DNA of 64,000 bases from Seonamhaeicola sp. ML3 (GTDB lineage: Bacteria; Bacteroidota; Bacteroidia; Flavobacteriales; Flavobacteriaceae): contig NZ_CP096884.1 in assembly GCF_023273855.1 (NCBI RefSeq), forward strand, positions 2,480,001 through 2,544,000. The letters run 5' to 3'. The position numbers and the translations under genes were made by a program. This document shows positions 1-8,483 of this stretch, one piece after another (position 1 is the stretch's first letter; each line of letters begins with the position of its first letter). The notes beneath the pieces were generated by a model, which made no database searches, had not been told where the DNA came from, and was given only the letters and a program-made list of their open reading frames with translations.

Positions 1-1631
1 AAGACGTGATTTTAAAAGTAGCCGAAATTCTTACCGTTAAAGGAGGAACAGGTGCTATAGTTGAATATTTTGGCCCAGGCGCTTTGGCCATGTCCTGTAC
101 AGGAAAAGGCACCATTTGTAATATGGGCGCAGAGATTGGTGCAACCACATCTACCTTTGGCTACGATGAGTCTATGGACCGTTATTTAAGAGCTACCGAT
201 AGGGAAGGCGTAGCCGATGCTGCCAACGAAGTAGCTGCTTATTTAACGGCTGATGCTGAGGTTTATGAAAACCCAGAGCAGTATTTCGACCAAGTGATTG
301 AAATTAACTTATCTGAGTTAGGCCCCTTATTAAACGGACCATTTACGCCTGATTTATCGACTGAAGTAGGCACCGATATGACAAAAAGAGCCACCGAAAA
401 TGAGTGGCCATTAAAAGTAGAGTGGGGGCTTATTGGGTCTTGTACAAACTCGTCTTATGAAGATTTATCAAGAGCGTCATCGATTGCACAACAAGCCTTA
501 GATAAAAACTTAAAAACCAAAGCGGAATTCGGAATCAATCCAGGTTCTGAGCAAGTACGTTATACCGCAGAACGTGACGGCATTTTAGAAGTATTTGAAA
601 AATTAGATGCGACTATTTTTACTAACGCCTGCGGACCATGTATAGGGCAATGGGCACGATATTCAGACCCGAAAAATGCACCAAAAAACAGTATTGTGCA
701 CTCGTTCAATAGAAACTTTGCCAAACGTGCTGATGGTAACCCTAATACGCACGCCTTTGTAGCGTCTCCCGAATTAACAGCGGCCATTGCCATTGCAGGA
801 CGATTAGACTTTAATCCGTTAAAAGATAAGTTAATCAATGAAGACGGTGAAGAAGTGATGTTAGACGAACCAACAGGATGGGAATTACCTCCAAAAGGCT
901 TCGATGTAAAAGATAATGGATATTTAGAACCAGTAGCAGACGGAAGCGGTGTAAACGTGGTTGTAAATGAGACTTCCGAACGTTTACAGTTATTAACGCC
1001 TTTCGTTCCTATAGGAGATACCATTACTGGTGCTAAATTATTAATCAAAGCCTTTGGGAAATGTACAACCGACCATATTTCTATGGCGGGACCTTGGTTA
1101 CGTTTTAGAGGACATTTAGATAACATTGCCAACAACACCTTGATTGGTGCGGTGAATGCCTTTAACCAAAAAACGAACTTCGTTAAGAACCAATTAACTG
1201 GAGATTACGGTGGTGTACCTGATGTACAACGTGCTTATAAAGCAGCAGGCATAAAAACTGTAGTTGTGGGAGACCATAATTATGGTGAAGGGTCTTCTAG
1301 AGAGCATGCCGCCATGCAACCACGTCATTTAGGTGTAGCTGCGGTAATTGTAAAGTCTTTTGCGCGTATCCATGAAACAAACCTTAAAAAACAAGGGATG
1401 TTAGGTTTGACTTTTGACAATGAGGCCGATTACGATTTGATCCAAGAGGATGATACCTTCAACTTCGTAGATTTAAACGAATTTGCACCAGGTAAACAAT
1501 TAACTGTTGAGGTGGTTCATGCCGATGGCAGTACAGATACCATTAAGTTAAACCACACCTACAACGATTCCCAAATCGAGTGGTTTAAAGAAGGTTCAGC
1601 CTTGAATTTGATTAAGAAACAAAATGCATAA
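1..1631 (+). CDS. Aconitate hydratase, C-terminal part (5' truncated by window)
   Basis: Cytosolic TCA-cycle enzyme interconverting citrate and isocitrate through a 4Fe-4S cluster. The reading frame is open from the first bases (codons GAC GTG ATT at position 3), so the gene begins before the window. About 543 residues are present of the roughly 755 usual for the mitochondrial-type aconitase of Bacteroidota. The three cluster cysteines are visible: one in GSCTNSS (codon at 441) and two in NACGPC (codons at 630 and 639). The swivel domain carries [15 protein letters not shown] and [16 protein letters not shown] strong hairpin terminator follows 24 bp after the stop, so this is the end of a transcript. 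The family assignment is secure; acnA and acnB naming is not applied because the mitochondrial-type enzyme is a separate branch. Confidence 0.96.
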   Translation, partial: DVILKVAEILTVKGGTGAIVEYFGPGALAMSCTGKGTICNMGAEIGATTSTFGYDESMDRYLRATDREGVADAANEVAAYLTADAEVYENPEQYFDQVIEINLSELGPLLNGPFTPDLSTEVGTDMTKRATENEWPLKVEWGLIGSCTNSSYEDLSRASSIAQQALDKNLKTKAEFGINPGSEQVRYTAERDGILEVFEKLDATIFTNACGPCIGQWARYSDPKNAPKNSIVHSFNRNFAKRADGNPNTHAFVASPELTAAIAIAGRLDFNPLKDKLINEDGEEVMLDEPTGWELPPKGFDVKDNGYLEPVADGSGVNVVVNETSERLQLLTPFVPIGDTITGAKLLIKAFGKCTTDHISMAGPWLRFRGHLDNIANNTLIGAVNAFNQKTNFVKNQLTGDYGGVPDVQRAYKAAGIKTVVVGDHNYGEGSSREHAAMQPRHLGVAAVIVKSFARIHETNLKKQGMLGLTFDNEADYDLIQEDDTFNFVDLNEFAPGKQLTVEVVHADGSTDTIKLNHTYNDSQIEWFKEGSALNLIKKQNA

Positions 1632-1654
1632 TTTGGATATAATTGAAAAGAATT

Positions 1655-1684
1655 CCCCAATACTTAAGTGTTGGGGTTTTTTAT
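1655..1684 (+). terminator. Rho-independent terminator of the aconitase gene
   Basis: CCCCAATACTT pairs with AAGTGTTGGGG (11 bp including one T-G pair), followed directly by a run of T. Confidence 0.9.
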
Positions 1685-1788
1685 TGATATCGTACCTGTA
1701 GGTTGTTGAAATTATCGAATAGAAAACAGGAATCTAAATAACATCTATTTTCAGATTTTAGCACTAAATCAAAAAGCACTTAAACTTT

Positions 1789-2604
1789 ATGTCAAAACTT
1801 ATACAAGATATTTCTATTGTAGGTTTGGGATGGTTAGGTTTGCCTTTGTATACAGAGTTAACTCAACTAGGGTATTCATGTATTGGTACAACGACCTCAA
1901 AGGCAAAGCAAACTGCACTTGAAAAAGACCATATTTCTGCATTTTACCTTGAATTATTGGAGGACGAAACTTTAGGAGAAATTCAAGAATCATTGAATTC
2001 AAAACTTTTAATCTTAAATAAACCACCAGGCCTTCGTAAGAACCCACAGAGTAATTACATAAGTAAAATTGAGAATTTTATTTCTCATATAGAACAATCT
2101 GCTATAGAGAAAATGCTCTTTATAAGTTCAACGTCTGTGTTTAAAGATGAAGATACTTTTCCAGAGGTTTTTAATCATACAACGCCTAATTCTGAAACTA
2201 ATGCAGGTCTACAAATCAGTAATGTTGAAAAGTTATTACAAGAGAACACGAAATTCAAAACGACAATTTTACGATTTTCGGGGTTGGTGAATAGCGAAAG
2301 ACATCCTGCCAGAATGATGTCTAAAAGACTTCAGGTAAAAAATCCTAATGCTCCTGTAAATTTAATTCATCAAAAAGATTGTATAGGTCTTATTTCAAAG
2401 TTGATAACACGAAATATTTGGGGAGAAACTTACAATGCTTCATTTCCTAGTCATATTAGTAAAAAAGAATATTATGATTCTGTCTGCCATCAATTCAACA
2501 TCTCCAAGCCCAATTTTGATATGGATAGTCCTAGTAGAGGAAAGCGAATTAATGGTGTAGAAACTTCAAAAGTGTTAAATTACAAGTATGAGTATCCAAT
2601 TTAA
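1789..2604 (+). CDS. NAD(P)-dependent epimerase/dehydratase-like protein (YeeZ-type)
   Basis: A 271-residue protein with an N-terminal Rossmann fold. The dinucleotide-binding glycine motif GLGWLG lies at residues 12-17. An extended-SDR-like core follows, with FISSTSVFKDE near residue 110 corresponding to the strand that carries the catalytic Ser in epimerases. The classic YxxxK pair is not obvious, so enzymatic activity is uncertain. Overall it resembles the YeeZ-like branch of SDR proteins; the substrate is unknown. The gene stands alone, after the aconitase terminator and converging on the minus-strand YtxH gene. There is no signal peptide, so it should be cytosolic. The family call is fairly sure; the function is not. 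Confidence 0.75.
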   Translation: MSKLIQDISIVGLGWLGLPLYTELTQLGYSCIGTTTSKAKQTALEKDHISAFYLELLEDETLGEIQESLNSKLLILNKPPGLRKNPQSNYISKIENFISHIEQSAIEKMLFISSTSVFKDEDTFPEVFNHTTPNSETNAGLQISNVEKLLQENTKFKTTILRFSGLVNSERHPARMMSKRLQVKNPNAPVNLIHQKDCIGLISKLITRNIWGETYNASFPSHISKKEYYDSVCHQFNISKPNFDMDSPSRGKRINGVETSKVLNYKYEYPI

Positions 2605-2711
2605 TTTCTGAGTACTTTTTATAAAGAGTATAAAAAAAAGTAATAAAGTGCTTTGTGAATTTTCGCAAAATAATTAACCCTGGGTTTATGTAAATTAGGT
2701 TAGTTAACTGT

Positions 2712-3032
2712 TTAACCTTGCTGATACGTTTTATTCTTCTCCTTTAGAATAGCCAATTGCTTTTCTAAAAACGTAATGGCCTGCTCGGTTTTATGACTGG
2801 CTTTAGACCTGAAATCTTTAAAATCCTCCTTAAATTTTTCTTTACCAGATTGGGCGGCTTTAGAAACGTCGTCTTTTACCTCTTTAAAATCTTCGGTGAT
2901 TTGGTCTTTTATGTTCTTACTTTCCTTTTTAATCTTAGCTCTGGTTACTTTCCCTTTTTCGGGTGCTAACAACACACCCAAGCTGGCACCGATTAATGCG
3001 CCTACAATTAGTGTTCCTTTGTGAATTATCAT
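2712..3032 (-). CDS. YtxH domain-containing protein
   Basis: A 106-residue protein with a short hydrophobic glycine-rich N-terminal segment (GTLIVGALIGASLGVLLAPE, residues 6-25). After it comes a long, highly charged K/E/D-rich helix, probably coiled coil, extending to the C terminus. This is the layout of YtxH (general stress, gas-vesicle-like) proteins: a membrane-anchored helical protein of unknown biochemical role, often stress-induced in Bacteroidota. The LAPEKGK signature after the membrane segment is typical. It is transcribed alone on the minus strand. The upstream intergenic region holds palindromic repeats rather than a clear promoter. Confidence 0.85.
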   Translation of the reverse strand: MIIHKGTLIVGALIGASLGVLLAPEKGKVTRAKIKKESKNIKDQITEDFKEVKDDVSKAAQSGKEKFKEDFKDFRSKASHKTEQAITFLEKQLAILKEKNKTYQQG

Positions 3033-3522
3033 GTCTTTTCTTTTTAGTTAAACCTGTTTTAGTATATAAGTAGCTAAACTTACTAATTTGTTACAAACAA
3101 ATTCACTGCCAGGTAATTAGATTTATAAAATTACATTTGCCATGCTGAACTCGTTTCAGCATCTCAATTTTATTAGTTGGGTGGATTTGAAGTTTATACT
3201 AAGCGAAGCCAAAGAGCTAAATCTTTATAAAACATCATTGCGAAGTAAATTTCTAATTTACTGTGGCAATCCCTAACGCACTTGTTTACTAGATAAAGTT
3301 TTTAATCTAAAACTATTTTGTTTTTGGAATGGTTCGTTTAACGGTTTAACGGATATGCGACGTTTTAATGTCTCATATCCAGCGTTAAACGAAGGTAGTT
3401 GAAAAATATTACAAAATCAAGTAAACATAAAGGACGTCTTCAGTTTATAAGTAAGTTATATTTAGAATAAATTAATTCCAATTCTAGAGTGCCAAAATTG
3501 TATTTTTACAAAAACTTCAAAA
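3033..3522. other. 490-bp gene-free region with palindromic repeats
   Basis: No credible gene. It holds a repeat of the form CATGCTGAACTCGTTTCAGC (3141-3160), a second imperfect palindrome around AAATTTCTAATTT (3235-3275), and a 59-bp hairpin with attC-like arms (3334-3392). The start of mazG is preceded by TATTTTTA at 3501-3508, a near match to the Bacteroidota -7 box. Confidence 0.7.
3334..3392 (+). repeat. 59-bp imperfect palindrome resembling an integron attC site
   Basis: Outer arms TCGTTTAACG (3334-3343) and CGTTAAACGA (3383-3392) are perfectly complementary. Inner arms GGATATG and CATATCC pair around a short loop. GTTTAAC (3336-3342, repeated at 3344-3350) fits RYYYAAC and GTTAAAC (3384-3390) fits GTTRRRY, in the order found in attC sites. 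No integrase lies in the window, so this is a structural resemblance only. Confidence 0.45.
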
Positions 3523-4296
3523 ATGAACTCCAGACAAGACCAGTTGAATGCTTTTGATAGATTGTTAACCATTATGGATGAGTTGCGTGAGCAATGTCCG
3601 TGGGATAAAAAACAAACCATGGAAACCCTGCGCCACCTTACTATTGAAGAAACCTATGAGTTAGGTGATGCCATTCTGGACAACGATTTAGAAGAGGTTA
3701 AAAAGGAGTTGGGAGACGTGTTGCTTCATATTGTATTCTACTCTAAAATTGGCAGTGAAACCAAGGATTTTGATATCGCCGATGTCTGTAATGAAATCTG
3801 CGAAAAACTTATTAGTAGACATCCGCATATTTACGGCGACGTAGAAGTAAATAATGAAGACGACGTAAAACGTAACTGGGAAAATCTAAAACTTAAAGAG
3901 GGCAAAAAAAGTGTGCTGGAAGGGGTTCCAAGAAGTTTACCAGCTTTGGTAAAAGCCAACAGAATACAAGAAAAAGTGGCTGGTGTAGGTTTCGATTGGG
4001 AACAACCAGAACAGGTTTGGGAAAAGGTTCAGGAAGAACTTTCTGAATTTCAAGATGAAATTAAAGCAGGCAATCAAGAAGCCATGGAAAGCGAATTTGG
4101 AGATGTAATGTTTTCTATGGTAAACTATGCCCGTTTCCTAAATATTAATCCAGAAAATGCCTTAGAACGCACTAATAAGAAATTCACAAAGCGTTTTCAA
4201 TATCTAGAAGAAAAAGCCAAGTCTTTAAACAAAAACCTAAAAGATATGACCCTTGCCGAAATGGATGTCTTTTGGGATGAGGCTAAACAACTATAA
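3523..4296 (+). CDS. mazG: Nucleoside triphosphate pyrophosphohydrolase MazG
   Basis: House-cleaning enzyme that hydrolyses (d)NTPs to NMP and pyrophosphate in the cytosol. At 257 residues it has the length of the tandem-domain MazG. Both MazG domains are visible. The first has the metal-binding EExxE at residues 42-46 (IEETYEL) and ELGD at 62-65. The second repeats the pattern with QEELSEFQDEI and SEFGDVMFSMVNYAR. The linker between them includes GVPRSLPALVKANRIQEK, a hallmark of MazG. The gene is monocistronic and is followed by repeat-rich DNA. MazG has been linked to lowering (p)ppGpp in E. coli; the relA/spoT gene here is 12 kb away, so no operon link is implied. Confidence 0.95.
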   Translation: MNSRQDQLNAFDRLLTIMDELREQCPWDKKQTMETLRHLTIEETYELGDAILDNDLEEVKKELGDVLLHIVFYSKIGSETKDFDIADVCNEICEKLISRHPHIYGDVEVNNEDDVKRNWENLKLKEGKKSVLEGVPRSLPALVKANRIQEKVAGVGFDWEQPEQVWEKVQEELSEFQDEIKAGNQEAMESEFGDVMFSMVNYARFLNINPENALERTNKKFTKRFQYLEEKAKSLNKNLKDMTLAEMDVFWDEAKQL

Positions 4297-4297
4297 A

Positions 4298-4573
4298 GTC
4301 ATTCTGAGCGAGGTACGAGCGTAAGAACCTATTTAATGAATAGACAGTTTTTTGGATGGTTCCTGAGACGAAGAGATTGTTACGTCACTAAGTTCCTCAC
4401 AATGACGGTCTATTTGTTGTGTTTCGTCATTATGAACTCGTTTCAGGGTCTCATCATATCCGTTGTGAGATGCTGAAACAAGTTCAGCATGACAATTCAA
4501 AGTTTTAATCTTAAGCAGTGTATCAAAGACAAAATGAAGGTTAAGAGAAATCTTCGCTGCGCTCTGAATGACG
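4298..4573. repeat. Cluster of intergenic REP-like palindromes
   Basis: Four elements lie back to back between mazG and the DUF349 gene: GTCATTCTGAGCGAGG (about 4298-4329); an element ending CTCACAATGACGG (4372-4407); a roughly 70-bp imperfect hairpin (4426-4495) whose arms begin GTCATTATGAACTCGTTTC and end AAGTTCAGCATGAC; and CTTCGCTGCGCTCTGAATGAC (4551-4573). Similar motifs recur at 3140, 28722, 28809, 28869 and 55543. Confidence 0.75.
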
Positions 4574-4602
4574 CAAAAAAAAAGAGCTTAATAAAGCTCT
4601 TT
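4572..4602 (-). terminator. Terminator of the DUF349 gene
   Basis: On the minus strand AAAGAGCTT and AAGCTCTTT form a hairpin followed by a T tract (the A run at 4575-4583 on the plus strand). The stem overlaps the stop codon of the DUF349 gene at 4588-4590. Confidence 0.75.
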
Positions 4603-6624
4603 AATTTTTTGAAGTTTACTTTTCCAGAGTTGTAACGACTCTTCGTGAGTCTTTATGTTTTTGCGAACATCTTTTACTAAAGGATTACTTTCATCTACAT
4701 TGGTAAAGAACTGTAAATTGTTCTCCAACTGATTGATTTTGCTTTTTACTTCGTCAATCTTCTTGCGGATAAAGTTGCGTTCGTTATCCAAGTTTCTAGT
4801 ATCTTCAGGATTGTTTAAGGTATCCAGTTTATTTTCAAACTTAATCATCTCCACCTCATTTTTATCCATGTTGAGGCTGGAAAGTAATTCATCTACGGCC
4901 TTTTCAAATTTCCCTTCAATATATCGTTTATCATTAGGAACTCTACCAATAGATTTCCATTGGGTAATTTGGTCCTTAACAGTTTTGATGTTTTCTTCTT
5001 TGCTTCCCTTTAGTTCTAAACTTTTTAAGGCGCTTAAAAGGTCGTTCTTTTTACTGAAGGCTTCTAGAGTTTCTTTGCTAGCTGCATTCCTATTGGCATG
5101 TAATCTATCAAAATAATAATTACAAGCTGTTTTAAACTGTTTCCATATTTTATCGCTGTCCTTTCTGGGAACGTGACCGATTTTTTTCCAATCACTCTGG
5201 ATTTTTTTCATCAAAGGCGTTACCGTATCGTAATCCTCACTGTCTTTGTTGTCTTCTGCAATTTTTATTAAATCCAATTTCTTTTGAAGATTGGTGTATT
5301 GTTCTTTTTTTAGGTCTTTATAGAAGGCATTTTTCTTTCTGTTAAATGTTCTAACAGACTCCTTAAATTTAGCCCAAGTACTTTCATTTACTTTGATGGG
5401 TACCTTACCGGCATTAAAGAAATCGTTTCTTAAACTTTCAATTTCTTTTATTTTCTTTTGCCAAGCATTATGAGTATTTGCACTTTGTTGCGATGTTATG
5501 GAATCAATATTTGCAATAATTTCGAGCTTTTTTTCGAGGTTCTTTTCGTAAACCTTATCTATTTCTTTAAAGTATAACTGACGCTTATCGTTTATGGTTT
5601 TTGTAGCAGCCTTGAACTTTTCCCAAATCTCTTCACGATGTTCTTTACCAACTGGGCCTAACTCTTCTTTCCACATTTTATGGAGCTCTTGTAATTCCCT
5701 AAACGCTCGCATAACGTTATCGTCTTTAGCCAATTCTTCGGCACGCTCGATAATTTTTAACTTCTTTTCTAGATTATGCTTGAAATCTAAATCGCGTAAG
5801 TCCCTATTTAAATGCAAAAAGTCATAGAACATCTCTACATGGTGATGGTAGCTGTTCCATGCATTGTTGTATTTATCTCTTGGAATAGGGCCAATACTTC
5901 TCCAGCGTTCTTGAAGTTCCTTAAAGTGCTTGTAAGTGGTGTTGATATTTTCCTCTACATTAATTAAACCTTTTAGTTCTTCGATAATATCTAGCTTTTG
6001 AGCTAAGTTATCTTTCAGATTTTTTTCAATGTTTTGATAATGGTCGTTAAGTGTCTTCCTGTAGTCTCTATAGGCGGCTTTGTATCTTTTTTGTACGGGC
6101 GAGGAGTAGTAAAAATCTATTTCATGACCACCATCGTTGATGAACTCTTCTTTCTTCTCATCGATAAGAGCCTGAAACTTCGTCTTAAATACATTGTTGA
6201 TTTTGTCTACATGAGATCTTATAGCCTGAACTTTTTCTTTATTTACAAGTTTTTCAAGTTCGATGGCTAAGGCTTCCAACGACATGGTATCATAGTCCTT
6301 AACCGCTATAGTGTGCCTTTCTTTGTTACCTTCATCTTCAGCATCTTCGGCATTAGATTCTTCTATTTCATTAATCACTTCATCATCGACTTCTGCAGGC
6401 TCAGATGCTCCTTCTGCCTCTTCTTTTGATTCTGAAGTAGTAACTACTGCTTCCTGAACGTTCTCGTTTTCTATCGAGGGATTTTCAGAAGACTCATCAG
6501 TGTCTTGCACAGCTTCATTTTCTGAAGATTTTTTTGCAGATAAATCGGTGTCGTCTTGGGGTGAATGGCTTAAATTATTTTCTTCGGCTCCCGCTGCATC
6601 ATGCAGTTTATTATTGTCAGACAT
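4588..6624 (-). CDS. DUF349 domain-containing protein
   Basis: A 678-residue cytosolic protein. The first ~110 residues are acidic and low in complexity (E, S, D, N). The rest is a highly charged helical array. Five DUF349 repeats are recognisable by the W-x-x-(I/L)-G-x-(V/I)-(P/G) core followed by a second tryptophan: ERWRSIGPIPRDKYNNAW, KMWKEELGPVGKEHREEIW, a degenerate NDFFNAGKVPIKVNESTW, SDWKKIGHVPRKDSDKIW and TQWKSIGRVPNDKR. DUF349 proteins are widespread in Bacteroidota and their biochemical role is not established. The gene has its own hairpin terminator and stands upstream of no obvious partner; the aroE/DUF368 cluster lies behind it on the same strand, 109 bp away. Confidence 0.9.
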   Translation of the reverse strand: MSDNNKLHDAAGAEENNLSHSPQDDTDLSAKKSSENEAVQDTDESSENPSIENENVQEAVVTTSESKEEAEGASEPAEVDDEVINEIEESNAEDAEDEGNKERHTIAVKDYDTMSLEALAIELEKLVNKEKVQAIRSHVDKINNVFKTKFQALIDEKKEEFINDGGHEIDFYYSSPVQKRYKAAYRDYRKTLNDHYQNIEKNLKDNLAQKLDIIEELKGLINVEENINTTYKHFKELQERWRSIGPIPRDKYNNAWNSYHHHVEMFYDFLHLNRDLRDLDFKHNLEKKLKIIERAEELAKDDNVMRAFRELQELHKMWKEELGPVGKEHREEIWEKFKAATKTINDKRQLYFKEIDKVYEKNLEKKLEIIANIDSITSQQSANTHNAWQKKIKEIESLRNDFFNAGKVPIKVNESTWAKFKESVRTFNRKKNAFYKDLKKEQYTNLQKKLDLIKIAEDNKDSEDYDTVTPLMKKIQSDWKKIGHVPRKDSDKIWKQFKTACNYYFDRLHANRNAASKETLEAFSKKNDLLSALKSLELKGSKEENIKTVKDQITQWKSIGRVPNDKRYIEGKFEKAVDELLSSLNMDKNEVEMIKFENKLDTLNNPEDTRNLDNERNFIRKKIDEVKSKINQLENNLQFFTNVDESNPLVKDVRKNIKTHEESLQLWKSKLQKIKELY

Positions 6625-6732
6625 TCTAAAAAATGTTAAAGTTCAAAATCAGTTTAGAGATTAAAGATACTAACAACTAAAGTGATTTACAAAGAATAGG
6701 CAGCGGATTTAACGTTTATTTGGGCTTGCGTA

Positions 6733-7470
6733 CTATAAATCCCAAATAGACCAAGCCTTTTCTGCTTGGAGTTGTAGCATTTTAAGTCCGTTGATTATAA
6801 CCGCCCCGTTCGATTTTCCTTTTTTTAAGAAAGTGGTTTCCTCAGGATTGTAAATGAGATCGAACAATATATGTTTGTTCGTTATGCCGTTGTAGGGGAT
6901 ATTGGGGTGGTTTTCTATGTTGGGGAAAGTACCCAGAGGCGTACAGTTTATAATGATAGGATTTTCTTTAATAACGTCTTCTGTTAAAGTATCATAGGTG
7001 AAACTTATACCATCAGTCATGTTTCTTGAGACATACTTAAAGGTAATGTCGAGTTCTTTAAGAGCATAGGCAATCGCTTTACTTGCACCACCTGTGCCTA
7101 AAATAAGCGCTTTCTTGTGGTGTGATTTTAAATAAGGTTTTAGAGATTTTTTAAAGCCATAGCAATCTGTATTATAACCTATCAACTTACCTTTTTTGGT
7201 TATCTTGATGGTGTTTACAGCACCAATTTCTTTAGCTTTTTTATTGAGTTTGTCTAAATAAGGAATAACATCTTGTTTGTAGGGAATCGTGACATTCATA
7301 CCTTTTAAACCTTCAGTATTTTTTAAGATGGAAGGGAAGAGGTCTATAGATTCTATATCGAAATTAACATAGGTTGTATTCGTAATGCCTTCTTTTTCAA
7401 ATTTTTCTTTGAAGTACGACCTAGAAAATGAATATGATATATTTTTTCCTAGCAGTCCTAATTTGTTCAT
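6733..7470 (-). CDS. aroE: Shikimate dehydrogenase
   Basis: Reduces 3-dehydroshikimate to shikimate with NADPH in aromatic amino-acid biosynthesis. The start is set at 7470 (245 aa) because its ATG overlaps the TGA of the upstream DUF368 gene in an ATGA arrangement, which implies translational coupling. The frame could be extended 10 codons upstream but that would sit inside the neighbour. Substrate-binding serines lie in SYSFS (Ser14, Ser16). The catalytic Lys is in NVTIPYKQD, the Asp in GYNTDCYGF, and the NADP-binding loop is GTGGASKAI. The C-terminal GLKMLQLQAEKAW is typical of AroE. It is the last gene of a DUF368-DUF368-aroE operon. Confidence 0.95.
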   Translation of the reverse strand: MNKLGLLGKNISYSFSRSYFKEKFEKEGITNTTYVNFDIESIDLFPSILKNTEGLKGMNVTIPYKQDVIPYLDKLNKKAKEIGAVNTIKITKKGKLIGYNTDCYGFKKSLKPYLKSHHKKALILGTGGASKAIAYALKELDITFKYVSRNMTDGISFTYDTLTEDVIKENPIIINCTPLGTFPNIENHPNIPYNGITNKHILFDLIYNPEETTFLKKGKSNGAVIINGLKMLQLQAEKAWSIWDL

Positions 7471-8483
7471 CTTATCTTTCTTGTTTTTTGTCCATACCAT
7501 TCTAGGCCCAATACTATTAAAATTCCGAAAACAATGAAAGCAATAGCTACAAAAGTTTCTTGATTTGCTGAAGGCCAGTAGCGTTGGTAGTTTTCTATGA
7601 TTTTTTCTCCAGTAGAGTCTGTTACTAAATTACCAATATGGTCTGTTTTAAACATTGTTTTTTTCCAGGGCCAAACAACACCAAGTGAGCCTATAATAAA
7701 ACCCATTAACAACGAAAGTGTTGTGTTTCTATATCGTTTTAATACATAGTTTAGAATATGCGAGAATGAGACTAGGCCAACCAAAGATCCAATTGTAAAC
7801 ACCGCAAGAACCTTAAGCATACGTATACGTTCTGGATTGTCTAGGAAAGAAAAATCTGCTGATAAAATACTAAAAATTGAATCGTATAGTGCATTTACAG
7901 AGTCTACTAATAGCAACACATAATTCCCGAGTAGGATTAGGATAAAAGAGCCTGAAAACCCAGGAAGTGTCATGCCAGAAACACTTATAATACCACAAAA
8001 GAAAACAAACAATAAGTTATCGTTTTCTTTGGCAGGGTCCAAAAAACTTATGCTTATACCAATTGCTATTCCAATAAAAAGTGAAAGAAATGCTTTTGTA
8101 CACCAGCCTTGAAAGTCTTTACTGATGTAATATATGGAGCCTATTATCATTCCAAAGAAAACACTCCACACGTATAATTCATAATGAACAATAAGATAAT
8201 CCAGTAGCTTCGAAACACTGAAATAACTCACTATCATTCCAAAAAACAGTAGACTTATAAACCTACCATTTACGTATTTAAAAAAACTATTAAATCGTCC
8301 ATTGATTAAAAGTTTAAATGCCTTGGTGTTAAACTTTTGAAGAGAATAAATAAACTCTTCGTAGAAACCAGCAACAAAGGCTACTACACCACCAGATACA
8401 CCAGGGACTTTGTTGGCAGCTCCCATGGCTAGTCCTTTCAAGACCAAAAAAAAACTATCTGAAAGTGTTCGTTTACTTTGCAT
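7467..8483 (-). CDS. DUF368 membrane protein, second of a tandem pair (PopT-type polyprenyl-phosphate translocase)
   Basis: A 338-residue polytopic membrane protein. DUF368 proteins have been identified as undecaprenyl-phosphate translocases that return the lipid carrier across the cytoplasmic membrane for cell-wall and glycan synthesis. The two internally repeated family signatures are present: GLAMGAANKVPGVSGGVVAFVAG near residue 15 and the related SGMTLPGFSGSFILILLGNY near residue 168. About eight hydrophobic segments follow. It overlaps the upstream paralogue by 1 nt (TAATG) and aroE downstream by 4 nt, so all three are likely cotranslated. Compared with its neighbour it has PGVSGG preceded by NK instead of DV, so the two copies have clearly diverged. 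Confidence 0.88.
   Translation of the reverse strand: MQSKRTLSDSFFLVLKGLAMGAANKVPGVSGGVVAFVAGFYEEFIYSLQKFNTKAFKLLINGRFNSFFKYVNGRFISLLFFGMIVSYFSVSKLLDYLIVHYELYVWSVFFGMIIGSIYYISKDFQGWCTKAFLSLFIGIAIGISISFLDPAKENDNLLFVFFCGIISVSGMTLPGFSGSFILILLGNYVLLLVDSVNALYDSIFSILSADFSFLDNPERIRMLKVLAVFTIGSLVGLVSFSHILNYVLKRYRNTTLSLLMGFIIGSLGVVWPWKKTMFKTDHIGNLVTDSTGEKIIENYQRYWPSANQETFVAIAFIVFGILIVLGLEWYGQKTRKIR

Noticed and set aside
560-1138. 192-codon minus-strand frame
   Set aside because: It lies wholly inside the aconitase coding sequence, which has a complete family match on the other strand.
7471-7500. Ten extra N-terminal codons for aroE
   Set aside because: The ATG at 7470 overlaps the upstream stop in an ATGA arrangement and begins the conserved AroE N terminus.
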